Assembly (NCBI RefSeq): GCF_013403915.1
Contig: NZ_JABFDI010000001.1
Coordinates: forward strand, 248,001 to 312,000
Reading direction: 5' to 3'
DNA: 64,000 nucleotides
Origin: Winogradskyella pacifica
GTDB taxonomy: Bacteria > Bacteroidota > Bacteroidia > Flavobacteriales > Flavobacteriaceae
Position numbers and translations under genes: made by a program. Positions 17,817-27,620 of this stretch are shown here, piece by piece. Under the pieces are notes generated by a model, which was not told the DNA's origin, ran no database searches, and saw only the letters and a program-made list of their open reading frames with translations. The number at the start of each line of letters is the position of its first letter. Position 1 is the stretch's first letter.

Positions 17817-17841
17817 AATTATAATATCTTTAAACTAAACG

Positions 17842-17849
17842 CAAAAATA
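17842..17849 (-). promoter_or_regulatory. Predicted -7 box of the Lrp/AsnC gene
   Basis: The minus strand reads TATTTTTG, fitting TAnnTTTG, 26 bp before the start codon. Confidence 0.45.
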
Positions 17850-17890
17850 GAATATTTACATTAACAATTATGCATTAAAACTGAATATTT

Positions 17891-19033
17891 TTACGGTTTT
17901 AATGAGATTCTTTCATTATTCACTATTACGAAATCGTTTTCGGAGTTTATAATTAGTTCAGAATTTTCTTCTGTCTCTACCAAAAAGCCATTGGCTTCTA
18001 TTTCTTTATGTCCGTACTTGTTATTTAGCTTAGCGACTTCCACTACCACTGGCACAAATTGCAATTTACAATCTATCAAAACCTCTTTATATTGAATGGC
18101 TATATCCACCAAGTCATTTAAGTCTTTACGTTTTGCATTTCTTATAATAACATCATAAAAACATTTTGCATTTTCTGGTATATCAAAATAGGCGTCATAC
18201 TTATCAGCATTAACCCCATTAGCGATAACATCGAGCCCTTTTAAAATAGCAATAAACATTAAACGCCTAACCTCTTCCCTTTCATAATCATTTTTATAGT
18301 GCCCAGCTTCATATAATAATGTAGGTACGCCAAAATTCTGAAATGTATCTCCAACACAATTAATATTAAAACCATCATCATAGCGCCCTATTCCATCAGG
18401 AATTTCAATTTGAAGTAATTGATTTATCTCAGCTATAATAGACATAGCGGCTTTCCTATTAGTTGTGAGCGTCCGCTCTTGGTCTTGCGCCGGAGACAAA
18501 AACGAAAGCGTTGCCACATTATTTGTTTCACCGGCACTAAAAATGGTCCGCTGTCCATGAAGGTTAAAACAATACTGTGGCTTAAAATCAGTATAGGATT
18601 GCCGAAGTATGTGACTTTCTGGCTGTGATAAATGTTGTGCATCCCTGTTTAAATCAACTTTATTAGCATTTACACGTGTAAATCGCTCAGCTCCATCCGG
18701 ATTTAAAATAGGAATTACCATTAAAGTACAGCGTTCTAAAATCTGTTTTGAAACACTATGTTCAGCCTCAAACAAATTAAAACAATCAAAAAGCGCTTTA
18801 GTCGATGTAGATTCGTTACCGTGCATTTGTGACCATAGCAAAATTTTGATGGGTCCGTTACCAAATTTCAAACTATATACTGGTCGGTTTTCAACAGAAT
18901 ACCCAAGTGTAGAAATAATAGGTTTTGATAATTTATCTAAACAATTTTCTATGTGAGAATTGGTGACATAACGACCAAAAAGTTCGGGCGTTTTTACTTC
19001 TAAAAATATCTGCTTTAAAGACTTTAAATTCAT
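17891..19033 (-). CDS. M14 family zinc carboxypeptidase, probably cytoplasmic
   Basis: A 380-aa metallopeptidase. Zinc ligands are His71 and Glu74 in QMHGNEST and His159 in NLHGQR; substrate-binding DLNRD is near residue 130; the catalytic Glu242 is in LLYEAGHY. There is no signal peptide or membrane helix, unlike secreted digestive M14 enzymes, so it likely trims peptides or peptidoglycan fragments inside the cell. About 120 C-terminal residues form an added domain of unknown role. It is divergent from a small HTH regulator and shares a region with five copies of a dyad motif, suggesting direct control by that regulator. Confidence 0.87.
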   Translation of the reverse strand: MNLKSLKQIFLEVKTPELFGRYVTNSHIENCLDKLSKPIISTLGYSVENRPVYSLKFGNGPIKILLWSQMHGNESTSTKALFDCFNLFEAEHSVSKQILERCTLMVIPILNPDGAERFTRVNANKVDLNRDAQHLSQPESHILRQSYTDFKPQYCFNLHGQRTIFSAGETNNVATLSFLSPAQDQERTLTTNRKAAMSIIAEINQLLQIEIPDGIGRYDDGFNINCVGDTFQNFGVPTLLYEAGHYKNDYEREEVRRLMFIAILKGLDVIANGVNADKYDAYFDIPENAKCFYDVIIRNAKRKDLNDLVDIAIQYKEVLIDCKLQFVPVVVEVAKLNNKYGHKEIEANGFLVETEENSELIINSENDFVIVNNERISLKP

Positions 19034-19336
19034 AGGACTAAATTAATGGTTACAAATGTAATCATTTGGTTTTTTACAATTGTAAACAATTAAAATCAAT
19101 AAATTTGTTACATTCGTAAACAATGTTTCATCCAAATCTCAATACCAAAAACCAAATACTAATACTAAATTCTGTTAAATATATTTTAAACCATCAATAG
19201 ACTTGTTTTCAGGTAAATAATACGAAAAATCAAACCTATTATTTAATATTAATAAAATAATTATACCACATTTAGCACAAACACAGATACTATTGTTTAC
19301 ATTTGTATCGTTATAATCACAAACCTTAAGTTTACA
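19034..19336. promoter_or_regulatory. Divergent control region of M14 peptidase and HTH regulator
   Basis: This 303-bp region holds four TTACAnnTGTAA-like dyads; a fifth overlaps the HTH start codon. Each gene's predicted -7 box is contained in one dyad. The central part (about 19125-19290) is AT-rich and shows no further motif and no reading frame. Confidence 0.65.
19050..19119. promoter_or_regulatory. Cluster of three operator-like dyads before the M14 gene
   Basis: TTACAAATGTAA (19050-19061), TTACAATTGTAA (19074-19085, inside a perfect 14-bp palindrome 19073-19086) and TTACATTCGTAA (19108-19119). Start-to-start distances are 24 and 34 bp. The first site contains the minus-strand -7 box TACATTTG (19053-19060) of the peptidase gene, so a bound protein would block it. 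Confidence 0.65.
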
Positions 19337-19343
19337 ATGATAA
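19297..19343. promoter_or_regulatory. Two operator-like dyads at the HTH gene promoter and start codon
   Basis: TTACATTTGTAT (19297-19308) contains the plus-strand -7 box TACATTTG (19298-19305). TTACAATGATAA (19332-19343) spans the ATG at 19337. Spacing is 35 bp, like the 34-bp spacing in the other cluster. This is the layout expected for an autorepressor. Confidence 0.55.
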
Positions 19344-19747
19344 ACTCTAAAGAATTTACTGGACGCCTACAAAAAGTCATTGATTTTTACAGCGAATCTG
19401 CTTCTAGTTTCGCAGAGAAAATCGGAGTACAACGCTCTAGTATCTCTCATATCTTAAGCGGCAGAAACAAGCCTAGTTTAGATTTTGTAATGAAAGTCCT
19501 ACACTCCTATCCCGAAGTAGAATTGTATTGGCTAATGAATGGAAAAGGAAAGTTCCCCAACCAACCTAACACTTCAGAATCACCACCCCCGCAAACCACT
19601 GAAGCAAAAACAAAACCACAAACCCCAGAGCCGAATCCTACTCCTCAAATTGAATTTCAATCTAAAGCTGGATCTAAATCTGATTCTGAAATTGACAAAA
19701 TTGTAATATTTTACAAAGACGGAACTTTTAAAAGTTACAAGCCATAA
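19337..19747 (+). CDS. XRE-type HTH transcriptional regulator
   Basis: A 136-aa DNA-binding protein. The HTH_3 fold covers about residues 6-65, with recognition region SSFAEKIGVQRSSISHILSG followed by PSLDFVMKVL. A Pro/Thr/Glu-rich disordered linker (about 78-112) follows, and then a compact tail IDKIVIFYKDGTFKSYKP. The conserved-looking tail may mediate dimerisation or partner binding. The neighbouring dyads suggest it represses itself and the divergent M14 peptidase; this is inference. The start is the only ATG before the HTH and lies inside an operator-like site. Confidence 0.9.
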   Translation: MINSKEFTGRLQKVIDFYSESASSFAEKIGVQRSSISHILSGRNKPSLDFVMKVLHSYPEVELYWLMNGKGKFPNQPNTSESPPPQTTEAKTKPQTPEPNPTPQIEFQSKAGSKSDSEIDKIVIFYKDGTFKSYKP

Positions 19748-19784
19748 TATTGCACTATTCATTATCTTTGCTCAAAAGATTTAT

Positions 19785-20171
19785 ATGAGATTTTTTCTTT
19801 CATTATTAGCATTAATATTATTAACTAGCTGCTACTCAATAGAACGCGATTGCACAGATTTCAAAACAGGTACTTTTGAGTTCACCTACAACCTCGACGG
19901 CATTGAGCACACCTCACGCTTTATGCGCACTGAAGATTTCAATATTGATTACCACGAAGAAAAAGCAGACTCATCTTCTATTAGATGGATTAATGATTGC
20001 GAATTCATATTAAAAAAATTACACCCCACCACTAATTCCGAAAAAGAAGCTATTCATATGAAGATTCTATCCACAACGGATGATTCCTATACTTTTGAAT
20101 ATAAACTCGCGGTAAAAAGACCTAATAGACCTTCACGGATTGAAAAAGGTGTCGCAATAAAAATAAAATAA
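19785..20171 (+). CDS. Small lipoprotein of unknown function
   Basis: A 128-aa protein with a signal peptide and lipobox ending at the cysteine of LLTSCYSI (about residue 16), so it is anchored in the envelope. The mature part is rich in charged and aromatic residues (DFKTGTFEFTYNLDG) and looks like a small beta-rich domain. It lies 4 bp before the TerC-like gene and probably shares its transcript. I recognise no known domain; similar small lipoproteins are common in this family of bacteria. Confidence 0.8.
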   Translation: MRFFLSLLALILLTSCYSIERDCTDFKTGTFEFTYNLDGIEHTSRFMRTEDFNIDYHEEKADSSSIRWINDCEFILKKLHPTTNSEKEAIHMKILSTTDDSYTFEYKLAVKRPNRPSRIEKGVAIKIK

Positions 20172-20175
20172 CATT

Positions 20176-20967
20176 ATGCTCGATTTCCTATTGACTTCCG
20201 ATGCTATAATAGCATTGCTGACTTTAACATTTCTGGAGATCATACTCGGTATAGACAACATTGTATTTATATCTATTGCAGCAAACAAACTCCCCGAGCA
20301 CCAACGAAGCAAAGCCACTAAAATAGGACTATTGCTCGCCCTGGTTCAGCGAATCATATTATTGTTTTTTGTTTCTTTTTTAGTCGGACTCAGTAAACCT
20401 TTTTATAGTATAGAAACCAATTGGCTGTCCGTAGAAATTAGTTGGCAAGCTATCATTCTATTTGCTGGAGGCTTATTTTTAATCTATAAAAGCACTTCTG
20501 AAATCAGAGAAAAAGTAGAAGATCCATCACACGATGTGGACCAGATAAAATCTAAACCCATAAAATCACTTAGCAGCGCTATAGTTCAGATTGTTATAAT
20601 TGATTTTATATTCTCTATAGATTCAATACTAACCGCTGTCGGAATGACCAACGGCCTACACCCTAACCACAATTACACATTAGTATTAATGATTATTGCA
20701 GTGATGATCTCAATTGGAATAATGATAGGCTTCGCTAATCCGATTCGGAAGTTTATTGACAAACACCCGAGTGTACAGATTTTAGGACTCGCCTTCCTAA
20801 TCCTTATAGGTTTTATGCTAATAACAGAAGCTGCACATTTATCGCATACTGAATTTTTCGGACAAACAGTCGGCGCAATACCTAAAGGCTATTTGTATTT
20901 TGCTATAGCATTTTCTTTATTTGTAGAATTCTTAAACTTTAAAGCTGCAAAAAAGAAAAAACCTTAA
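20176..20967 (+). CDS. TerC family integral membrane protein
   Basis: A 263-aa inner-membrane protein with about seven helices. TerC signatures are LEIILGIDNIVFISIAANKL (helix 1, Asp about residue 27) and the repeat-like IDFIFSIDSILTAVGM (about 150), whose acidic residues probably line an ion path. Members of the family are linked to manganese export or tellurium resistance; without other ter genes a manganese or metalation role is more likely. It converges with parC, with 30 bp between the stops. Confidence 0.9.
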   Translation: MLDFLLTSDAIIALLTLTFLEIILGIDNIVFISIAANKLPEHQRSKATKIGLLLALVQRIILLFFVSFLVGLSKPFYSIETNWLSVEISWQAIILFAGGLFLIYKSTSEIREKVEDPSHDVDQIKSKPIKSLSSAIVQIVIIDFIFSIDSILTAVGMTNGLHPNHNYTLVLMIIAVMISIGIMIGFANPIRKFIDKHPSVQILGLAFLILIGFMLITEAAHLSHTEFFGQTVGAIPKGYLYFAIAFSLFVEFLNFKAAKKKKP

Positions 20968-20997
20968 AATTTCGACACAAAGCACCAGTATTTAACG

Positions 20998-23670
20998 CTA
21001 AAATAATGTCACCTGCCCTTTATCATCCGTATCTAAATCGTCCTCATCATCTGTAGAAGAACTATCAGAGTGAGGTTTATTTACAGCTTCAGTAGCATTA
21101 TCATCCCCCTTCTCAACAGTCTCCTCATCAACAACCTCTATTTCATCGGCATGTACTTCTTCCGGAGCCTCATAAGGCAATGAGTCCAATAAACTAATTT
21201 GATTTATTTTATCTTTAGTCAACTGATTTCCTAAAGCAGTAATCCCCTTTACCGAAATGAATTCTTCAAGATTCACTTCCATGTTTGGTTTACGTTCTTT
21301 ACCGCGCTCTTTAGTGAATTCTACATCCGCTATCGGTCTCCAATCCGTTGAAACAATCTCTAATTGAGAATCTGGATGATCTGAAATAAAATCTTCTTCT
21401 TTGCCTTCTTGCTCAATAATAAAACGCTTTACATAATAGCGTTCTTTTTCTCCATCGTAATAAATAACAGAAATCGGCTTTTTAGGAACCCACTTTTCCA
21501 TAATAATCATGTCACTATCAAAATGTGTAGTTAACTCAGGGATGATCGTTTTCACTATTCCCGATTGATTGATAATAAGAAGTCTATCTTCACCTCTAAA
21601 CTCACCTATCAACTCACCTCTATCATCAACATTTAAACGCTGTACCGTATCGTCAAACCAAATTTTTCGAGGCTTTAATGTCGACACACCTCTTTCTTTT
21701 AACTCTACGCGTTTAATTGCATATTTAGTAACACGATTACCTTTAGACGCTCTACCTTTTATTAAAACTTCAGCAAAATCTAAATCCCACTTTAACTTCT
21801 TAATACTACCTACTTGGCGCAACATAATAGTCACAACTTCAGCTTCACCATTAGGATTCGCAGAAAAATACCACAACGCAGACCCTTTATTTCCATTGGT
21901 TAAATCGTATTCACGATCTCGTGTCATACTCGTCACAGCAAATCGTTTCACATAAGAAGGACCACCTTTACCATCTCTATAAATCATATTATAGATGGTG
22001 CGTTTGTCTTTTTTCTTAAACACAGCAACATGAATAATATTCTTACCAATAAAAGTCTTAGCATCTACTTTTGTCACCATCATCACTCCATCGTTTGTAA
22101 ACACAATGATGTCATCAATATCACTACAATCGCAAACGTACTCATCTCGCTTTAATGACGTCCCAATAAAACCTTCTTCCCTGTTGACGTAGAGTTTTGT
22201 GTTTCGAATAATTACTTTAGTAGCATCTACATCATCAAAGATTCTAATTTCGGTTTTACGCTCTTTCCCTTCACCATAATCTTTTTTCAATCGCTCAAAA
22301 AACGCTATAGCATAATCAATTAGATTCGCTAAGTGATGTTTTACTTCAGCTATTTGATCTTCTAATGCATCAATTTTTTGTTGCGCTTTATCGATGTCAA
22401 ACTTAGAAATACGCTTAATTCTAATCTCAGTTAGACGCGTAATATCTTCAACAGTAATAGCACGTTTTAAATGTTTAATGTGCGGTTGCAACCCTTTATC
22501 AATTGCATCAATTACTCCATCCCAAGTTTCTTCCTCTTCAATATCGCGGTAGATTCTTTTTTCAATAAAAATACGCTCAAGTGATGCAAAATGCCATTGC
22601 TCCTGAAACTCACCAAGTCGTATTTCTAATTCACTTTTTAAAAGCTGCACGGTATTATCTGTAGAACGTCGCAACATTTCAGTAACACCAACAAAGTAAG
22701 GCTTGTTATCTTCAATAACACATCCTAATGGCGAAATTGAAGTTTCACAACTCGTAAACGCATAAAGCGCATCAATCGTTTTATCTGGAGATAAACCTGC
22801 AGGCAAATGAATTAAAATCTCTACTTCTGCAGCCGTATTATCTTCAATCTTTTTAATCTTAATTTTCCCTTTATCATTCGCCTTAAGAATAGAATCAATA
22901 AGCGATGATGTGGTTGTACCGAATGGAATTTCGGTAATCATCAATGTATTCTTGTCCCGTTGAGAAATTAGCGCACGCACGCGCACCTTTCCCCCTCGTA
23001 AACCATCATTATAATTAGTGAAATCTGCAATACCAGCCGTTGGAAAGTCGGGTAAAATCGTAAAACGCTTACCTTTTAAATGTTTTACAGAAGCGTCGAT
23101 AAGCTCAATAAAATTGTGCGGTAAAATTTTTGTAGATAAACCAACAGCAATCCCTTCACCGCCTTGCGCCAATAACAAAGGAAACATTACCGGCAAATTA
23201 ACTGGCTCTTTACGCCTACCATCATATGACGCTTGCCATTGCGTAATTTTCGGATTATAAACAACATCCATCGCAAACTTAGAAAGTCTCGCCTCAATAT
23301 AACGCGAAGCTGCTGCGCGATCTCCTGTTAATATATTTCCCCAGTTTCCCTGAGTATCAATCAATAAATCCTTCTGACCAATCTGCACCATCGCATCTGC
23401 AATACTTGCATCACCATGCGGATGGTATTGCATTGTATGACCAACAATATTCGCTACTTTATTATAACGACCATCGTCTAAGTCTTTCATAGAGTGCATT
23501 ATACGACGCTGTACTGGCTTAAAACCATCTTCGATCGCAGGTACAGCACGCTCTAAAATTACATAAGAGGCATAGTCCAAAAACCATTCCTTATACATAC
23601 CAGTAACCTTAGTAATAGTCTCTTGGCTACCATTGTCTTCATTTAACAACTCCTCATGTTCGTCTATCAT
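20998..23670 (-). CDS. parC: DNA topoisomerase IV subunit A
   Basis: An 890-aa type IIA topoisomerase subunit that cleaves and rejoins DNA to decatenate chromosomes. Catalytic tyrosine is Tyr124 in AAASRYIEARLS, in a winged-helix domain that starts at about residue 40. A coiled-coil tower follows at about 370-450, then a C-terminal beta-pinwheel. The extreme end is acidic (about 840-890). In the quinolone-resistance region HPHGDASIADAM, the position of E. coli ParC Ser80 is alanine (Ala88). It is the last gene of a three-gene operon and overlaps the preceding gene by 4 bp (ATGA). Confidence 0.95.
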   Translation of the reverse strand: MIDEHEELLNEDNGSQETITKVTGMYKEWFLDYASYVILERAVPAIEDGFKPVQRRIMHSMKDLDDGRYNKVANIVGHTMQYHPHGDASIADAMVQIGQKDLLIDTQGNWGNILTGDRAAASRYIEARLSKFAMDVVYNPKITQWQASYDGRRKEPVNLPVMFPLLLAQGGEGIAVGLSTKILPHNFIELIDASVKHLKGKRFTILPDFPTAGIADFTNYNDGLRGGKVRVRALISQRDKNTLMITEIPFGTTTSSLIDSILKANDKGKIKIKKIEDNTAAEVEILIHLPAGLSPDKTIDALYAFTSCETSISPLGCVIEDNKPYFVGVTEMLRRSTDNTVQLLKSELEIRLGEFQEQWHFASLERIFIEKRIYRDIEEEETWDGVIDAIDKGLQPHIKHLKRAITVEDITRLTEIRIKRISKFDIDKAQQKIDALEDQIAEVKHHLANLIDYAIAFFERLKKDYGEGKERKTEIRIFDDVDATKVIIRNTKLYVNREEGFIGTSLKRDEYVCDCSDIDDIIVFTNDGVMMVTKVDAKTFIGKNIIHVAVFKKKDKRTIYNMIYRDGKGGPSYVKRFAVTSMTRDREYDLTNGNKGSALWYFSANPNGEAEVVTIMLRQVGSIKKLKWDLDFAEVLIKGRASKGNRVTKYAIKRVELKERGVSTLKPRKIWFDDTVQRLNVDDRGELIGEFRGEDRLLIINQSGIVKTIIPELTTHFDSDMIIMEKWVPKKPISVIYYDGEKERYYVKRFIIEQEGKEEDFISDHPDSQLEIVSTDWRPIADVEFTKERGKERKPNMEVNLEEFISVKGITALGNQLTKDKINQISLLDSLPYEAPEEVHADEIEVVDEETVEKGDDNATEAVNKPHSDSSSTDDEDDLDTDDKGQVTLF

Positions 23671-24143
23671 CTATCCAACTTTATGCTTTTATTTTCTTTT
23701 ATAATCTTACGCAGAGATTGCCTAACATACTTTACCTTTTTGTATTTCAAAAGCGTAATATTAAAGTGCTCCTTCTCTATTTTCCCATTACTATGTGATA
23801 CATAAATAACCAAACTTTTATAAAAGTAATAGTTGCGAATTTTATAACCTGATAATTTCTCTCTAGAAATTTCAATCTTATTCTCTCTATAATTTAAATA
23901 ATCCGTAAGTATCAATCCACTGTTTGTGATTATAACTTGAGCACCATCACTGTCATACTCAAAGAATCGCGCAACAAAATGCACCACAACTACAGCAACT
24001 AACAAACCTATTAGCACGTAGAGCGAGCTTCCCTCAACTAAATGATAAGACTTAAATACCGTAGCCAGTAAAATCGCTGCGATTATTAATATAAAATAAA
24101 TAGAAATTATGGTGTTTTTTATTTCCCTGTTATCTGTTCTCAT
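23667..24143 (-). CDS. Membrane protein of unknown function, inside the topoisomerase IV operon
   Basis: A 158-aa protein with two membrane helices (about residues 12-30 and 40-60) followed by a soluble part of about 95 residues, rich in beta-strand-forming and basic residues ([17 protein letters not shown]). This resembles the small membrane proteins that carry a PH-like domain. It overlaps both parE and parC by 4 bp through ATGA junctions, so all three are translationally coupled. I do not recognise a function. Its position could reflect membrane attachment of the decatenase, but this is speculation. Confidence 0.8.
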   Translation of the reverse strand: MRTDNREIKNTIISIYFILIIAAILLATVFKSYHLVEGSSLYVLIGLLVAVVVVHFVARFFEYDSDGAQVIITNSGLILTDYLNYRENKIEISREKLSGYKIRNYYFYKSLVIYVSHSNGKIEKEHFNITLLKYKKVKYVRQSLRKIIKENKSIKLDR

Positions 24144-25999
24144 AGTGTATCTTCAACAACATCAAGTTCAACCTTAAGATTATCAATAATAAATTCTTGA
24201 CGCGTAGGTGTGTTTTTTCCCATGTAGAAAGACAGCAACTCCTCAATAGACATGTCCTTATCTAACATTACAGGGTCTAAACGAATATCTTCACCTATAA
24301 AATGCACAAATTCATCTGGCGAAATCTCCCCTAAACCTTTAAATCGCGTAATTTCTGGTTTTGGTTTTAATTTCTCCATGGCGTCGCGTCGTTCCTCTTC
24401 AGAATAACAATAAATCGTTTCCTTTTTATTTCGAACCCTAAACAATGGGGTTTGCAAAATATACAAATGACCATCCTTAATGACTTCTGGAAAGAACTGC
24501 AAGAAAAACGTAATTAACAATAAGCGAATATGCATACCATCGACATCGGCATCAGTTGCTATCACCACATTGTTATAACGCAAATCCTCAAGAGACTCTT
24601 CAATGTTTAACGCAGCTTGTAAAAGGTTAAACTCTTCATTCTCATAAACGATCTTTTTACTTAAGCCATAGCAGTTTAGTGGTTTCCCTTTTAAACTAAA
24701 CACAGCTTGCGTATTTACATCGCGTGACTTGGTAATACTACCTGATGCCGAATCTCCCTCTGTTATAAATAAAGTGGATTCTAAATTCCGATCGTGTTTA
24801 ATATCTCCAAAATGCACACGGCAATCGCGTAATTTCTTATTGTGAAGACTTGCTTTTTTAGCTCTGTCTTTCGCTAATTTTCTAATACCAGATAATTCCT
24901 TACGCTCACGTTCTGCCTGAAGAATTTTACGTTGCAATTTTTCGGCAGAATCAGGATTCTTATGCAAAAAGTTATCTAAATATGTTTTTACAAAATCATT
25001 GATATAGGTTCTCACTGTTGGCAATTCGCCTCCCATGTCCGTAGAACCTAATTTTGTTTTGGTCTGACTCTCAAAAACAGGCTCCATTACTTTAATCGCA
25101 ATAGCAGTTACTACTGACTTCCTAATATCTGAAGCCTCATAACTTTTACCATAAAATTCTCGAATGGTTTTTACGATAGCTTCTCGGTAAGCTGCTAAAT
25201 GCGTTCCACCTTGCGTTGTGTTTTGTCCGTTAACAAAAGAATGATATTCTTCGCTATATTGTGTTTTACTATGTGTTATAGCGACTTCGATATCATCACC
25301 TTTAATGTGAATGATTGGATATAACATATCTGATTCGTTAATATTCTCAGATAATAAATCTTTCAATCCGTTTTCACTGTAAAACTTTTCACCATTAAAA
25401 ACAATGGTTAACCCAGGATTTAGATACACGTAGTTTTTAAGCATCTTAACCACATACTCACTACGATACTTATAATTTTTAAATATAATTTCATCCGGAA
25501 TAAAAGATACTTTCGTTCCTTTTCTTCGAGAGGTATCATCTAACAACTCCTGATTAGTAAGATTTCCCTGTTCAAATTCTGCTGATGCCGATTTACTATC
25601 CCTTGTAGATTCGACTCTAAAATAAGAAGACAGTGCATTTACAGCCTTTGTACCTACACCATTTAAACCTACAGATTTCTTAAAAGCTTTTGAATCATAC
25701 TTTCCACCAGTATTCATCTTAGATACAACATCTACGACTTTCCCTAAAGGAATACCACGACCATAATCGCGGACAATAACACGTTCGCCTTGAATCGAAA
25801 TCTCAATCGTCTTACCTGCTCCCATCACATACTCATCAATGGAATTATCTAATACCTCTTTTAAAAGTATATAAATACCATCATCTGGAGAGGAACCATC
25901 ACCCAATTTACCGATATACATACCAGGTCGCATTCGGATGTGCTCTTTCCAATCGAGTGAGCGTATGTTATCTTCAGTATAAGTGGACTCTTCTGACAT
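24140..25999 (-). CDS. parE: DNA topoisomerase IV subunit B
   Basis: A 619-aa ATPase subunit of topoisomerase IV. The GHKL ATPase domain shows [23 protein letters not shown] and [15 protein letters not shown]. The transducer follows, and the TOPRIM domain shows [13 protein letters not shown] and [13 protein letters not shown]. The C-terminus has [17 protein letters not shown]. The size, shorter than GyrB with its usual insert, agrees with ParE. It is first in the operon with the small membrane protein and parC. Confidence 0.95.
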   Translation of the reverse strand: MSEESTYTEDNIRSLDWKEHIRMRPGMYIGKLGDGSSPDDGIYILLKEVLDNSIDEYVMGAGKTIEISIQGERVIVRDYGRGIPLGKVVDVVSKMNTGGKYDSKAFKKSVGLNGVGTKAVNALSSYFRVESTRDSKSASAEFEQGNLTNQELLDDTSRRKGTKVSFIPDEIIFKNYKYRSEYVVKMLKNYVYLNPGLTIVFNGEKFYSENGLKDLLSENINESDMLYPIIHIKGDDIEVAITHSKTQYSEEYHSFVNGQNTTQGGTHLAAYREAIVKTIREFYGKSYEASDIRKSVVTAIAIKVMEPVFESQTKTKLGSTDMGGELPTVRTYINDFVKTYLDNFLHKNPDSAEKLQRKILQAERERKELSGIRKLAKDRAKKASLHNKKLRDCRVHFGDIKHDRNLESTLFITEGDSASGSITKSRDVNTQAVFSLKGKPLNCYGLSKKIVYENEEFNLLQAALNIEESLEDLRYNNVVIATDADVDGMHIRLLLITFFLQFFPEVIKDGHLYILQTPLFRVRNKKETIYCYSEEERRDAMEKLKPKPEITRFKGLGEISPDEFVHFIGEDIRLDPVMLDKDMSIEELLSFYMGKNTPTRQEFIIDNLKVELDVVEDTL

Positions 26000-26198
26000 A
26001 AAGTTAAGCGGATATTTAGATGAAAGGCTAATATAAGATTATACCTTAAAACATGAAATAAAGAGCGCTTAAAGTAATTAACAAAAAGGCATTAATGTGT
26101 TGAGAACATTGGAGTTTTCAAAAATCAACACTCAAAATTGCAGTATTTTGAATTTTAAGCGTTTTTACAACCTACTTTTTCACACAAAAACAACTCAA

Positions 26199-27611
26199 CT
26201 ACTCTCTTTTATACAAAGACATAAAAACCCCCAATTGAGAATAATGTTTAACCAATTTCCAATTAGTCATGATTTCATTTAGCTCGTCGTCTTTGGTCTG
26301 ATTATCTATATTTGAAAGCAATATAAATTGATTTGTATTGATATTAAAATCAGCATAGCGATCGGCTTCTGAGATATCTTTAAATTCTGAAAATTCACGC
26401 GCATTCAACAGAATTCTAGTCCCTATTTCAGTAGGCTCGATGCCTGAAGAATTAATAAAGCGCTCCATTTTAGCCTCAACGGTATAACTATTTAAATACG
26501 CTAAGGAACTATCCCAAGATTGCGATAATGTCGCAGGATAAATCCAAAAATGCCCCGTTATAAACATAACAACCATTACAGCATACACTACTGTTTTTTT
26601 AGCAATGTCATAATGCGCCATTAAATTAACAAGCAATACGATTGCTAACAGATAACAAACCATAAAATAACGATCACCAAATGGATTAGAAAACGGAACC
26701 ATTCCTATAAAAAAGACAAAAGCAAGCACAAAAAAAGCAATAGCTACCCGATCGATTTTAACATCTCTATTTGTTTTGTCTTTTATATATTTTATTAAAA
26801 GAGGCAAAAGAATTATTGCAATTATAAAGCGTCCATATTCCAGAAAACTTTTCACATAGACAATACTATTTATCAGTACTTGCTTTACCCCTACAGATTG
26901 CCTGTGGGCGTTGTAGTTTTCATTCTGACTGATTAAGAACCAACCTAATTTTTCATATTGAAAATAACAAAATACCGCAAAGCTAAAAACTGCTATTAAG
27001 TAGCTTATATAAATTGATTTTCTACTTTCAATTAATTTCAGCCTAACATAAATAACATGAATTAAAGCTATAGATACAACTATATAAATCCCTCTGAGAT
27101 TGACAAGTAACAAACCTACTAACGCTAAGGTAAAAAATATTGTTCTCGATTTAATCAGCGAATTCAAACCCAAAAACGTAAAAAACAACAAGAGCATGTC
27201 GTTATTTAAATTTGTCGTTTGTGCTATAAATGTAGGCTCTAAACACACTATCAAAACAACAAACGCGGATACCGTTTTTAAGAAATTAGTTTTACAAAAC
27301 AGTACTATTTGCCAAGCGACACCAACATTAACAATCAGCAATAATAATCTTGAAGACCAGAGGGCTTTTTCAAAAATTGTCCAAAAGATCGCTAGTAAAG
27401 AAATCCACAAAGGCGGATGACCAGAATTATATTCCGTTGGCACAATAAATTCGGTTAGACCATTAGCATAAATCCAACTAGCACGAGACGATTTAGTAAT
27501 AGCATCCCAAAAAAAAGGTGTGTGTTTTAATAATAGAAACTCTACTACTAATACACACACCAAAAAAAATAAAATCTGTTTAAAGCTTATCTTTTTTAAA
27601 AAATTTATCAT
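26199..27611 (-). CDS. Multi-pass membrane protein, GT39/ArnT-like glycosyltransferase
   Basis: A 470-aa protein with about ten hydrophobic helices and a periplasmic C-terminal tail of about 100 residues. The N-terminal part (FFWDAITKSSRASWIYANG, then GHPPLWISLLAIFW) has the layout of GT-C enzymes such as PMT/ArnT, in which an acidic residue in the first loop and the GHPPL motif are typical. It would use a lipid-linked sugar donor on the periplasmic side. Substrate and acceptor are unknown. It follows ychF by 9 bp and is probably co-transcribed with it. Confidence 0.75.
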   Translation of the reverse strand: MINFLKKISFKQILFFLVCVLVVEFLLLKHTPFFWDAITKSSRASWIYANGLTEFIVPTEYNSGHPPLWISLLAIFWTIFEKALWSSRLLLLIVNVGVAWQIVLFCKTNFLKTVSAFVVLIVCLEPTFIAQTTNLNNDMLLLFFTFLGLNSLIKSRTIFFTLALVGLLLVNLRGIYIVVSIALIHVIYVRLKLIESRKSIYISYLIAVFSFAVFCYFQYEKLGWFLISQNENYNAHRQSVGVKQVLINSIVYVKSFLEYGRFIIAIILLPLLIKYIKDKTNRDVKIDRVAIAFFVLAFVFFIGMVPFSNPFGDRYFMVCYLLAIVLLVNLMAHYDIAKKTVVYAVMVVMFITGHFWIYPATLSQSWDSSLAYLNSYTVEAKMERFINSSGIEPTEIGTRILLNAREFSEFKDISEADRYADFNINTNQFILLSNIDNQTKDDELNEIMTNWKLVKHYSQLGVFMSLYKRE

Positions 27612-27620
27612 TTACGCAAG

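Noticed and set aside
21569..21955. Antisense open frame of 128 codons inside parC
   Set aside because: It is a shadow of the strongly supported parC frame, with no start context or domain.
27100..27420. Antisense open frame inside the GT39-like gene
   Set aside because: Low-complexity shadow of a membrane-protein gene; no supporting signal.
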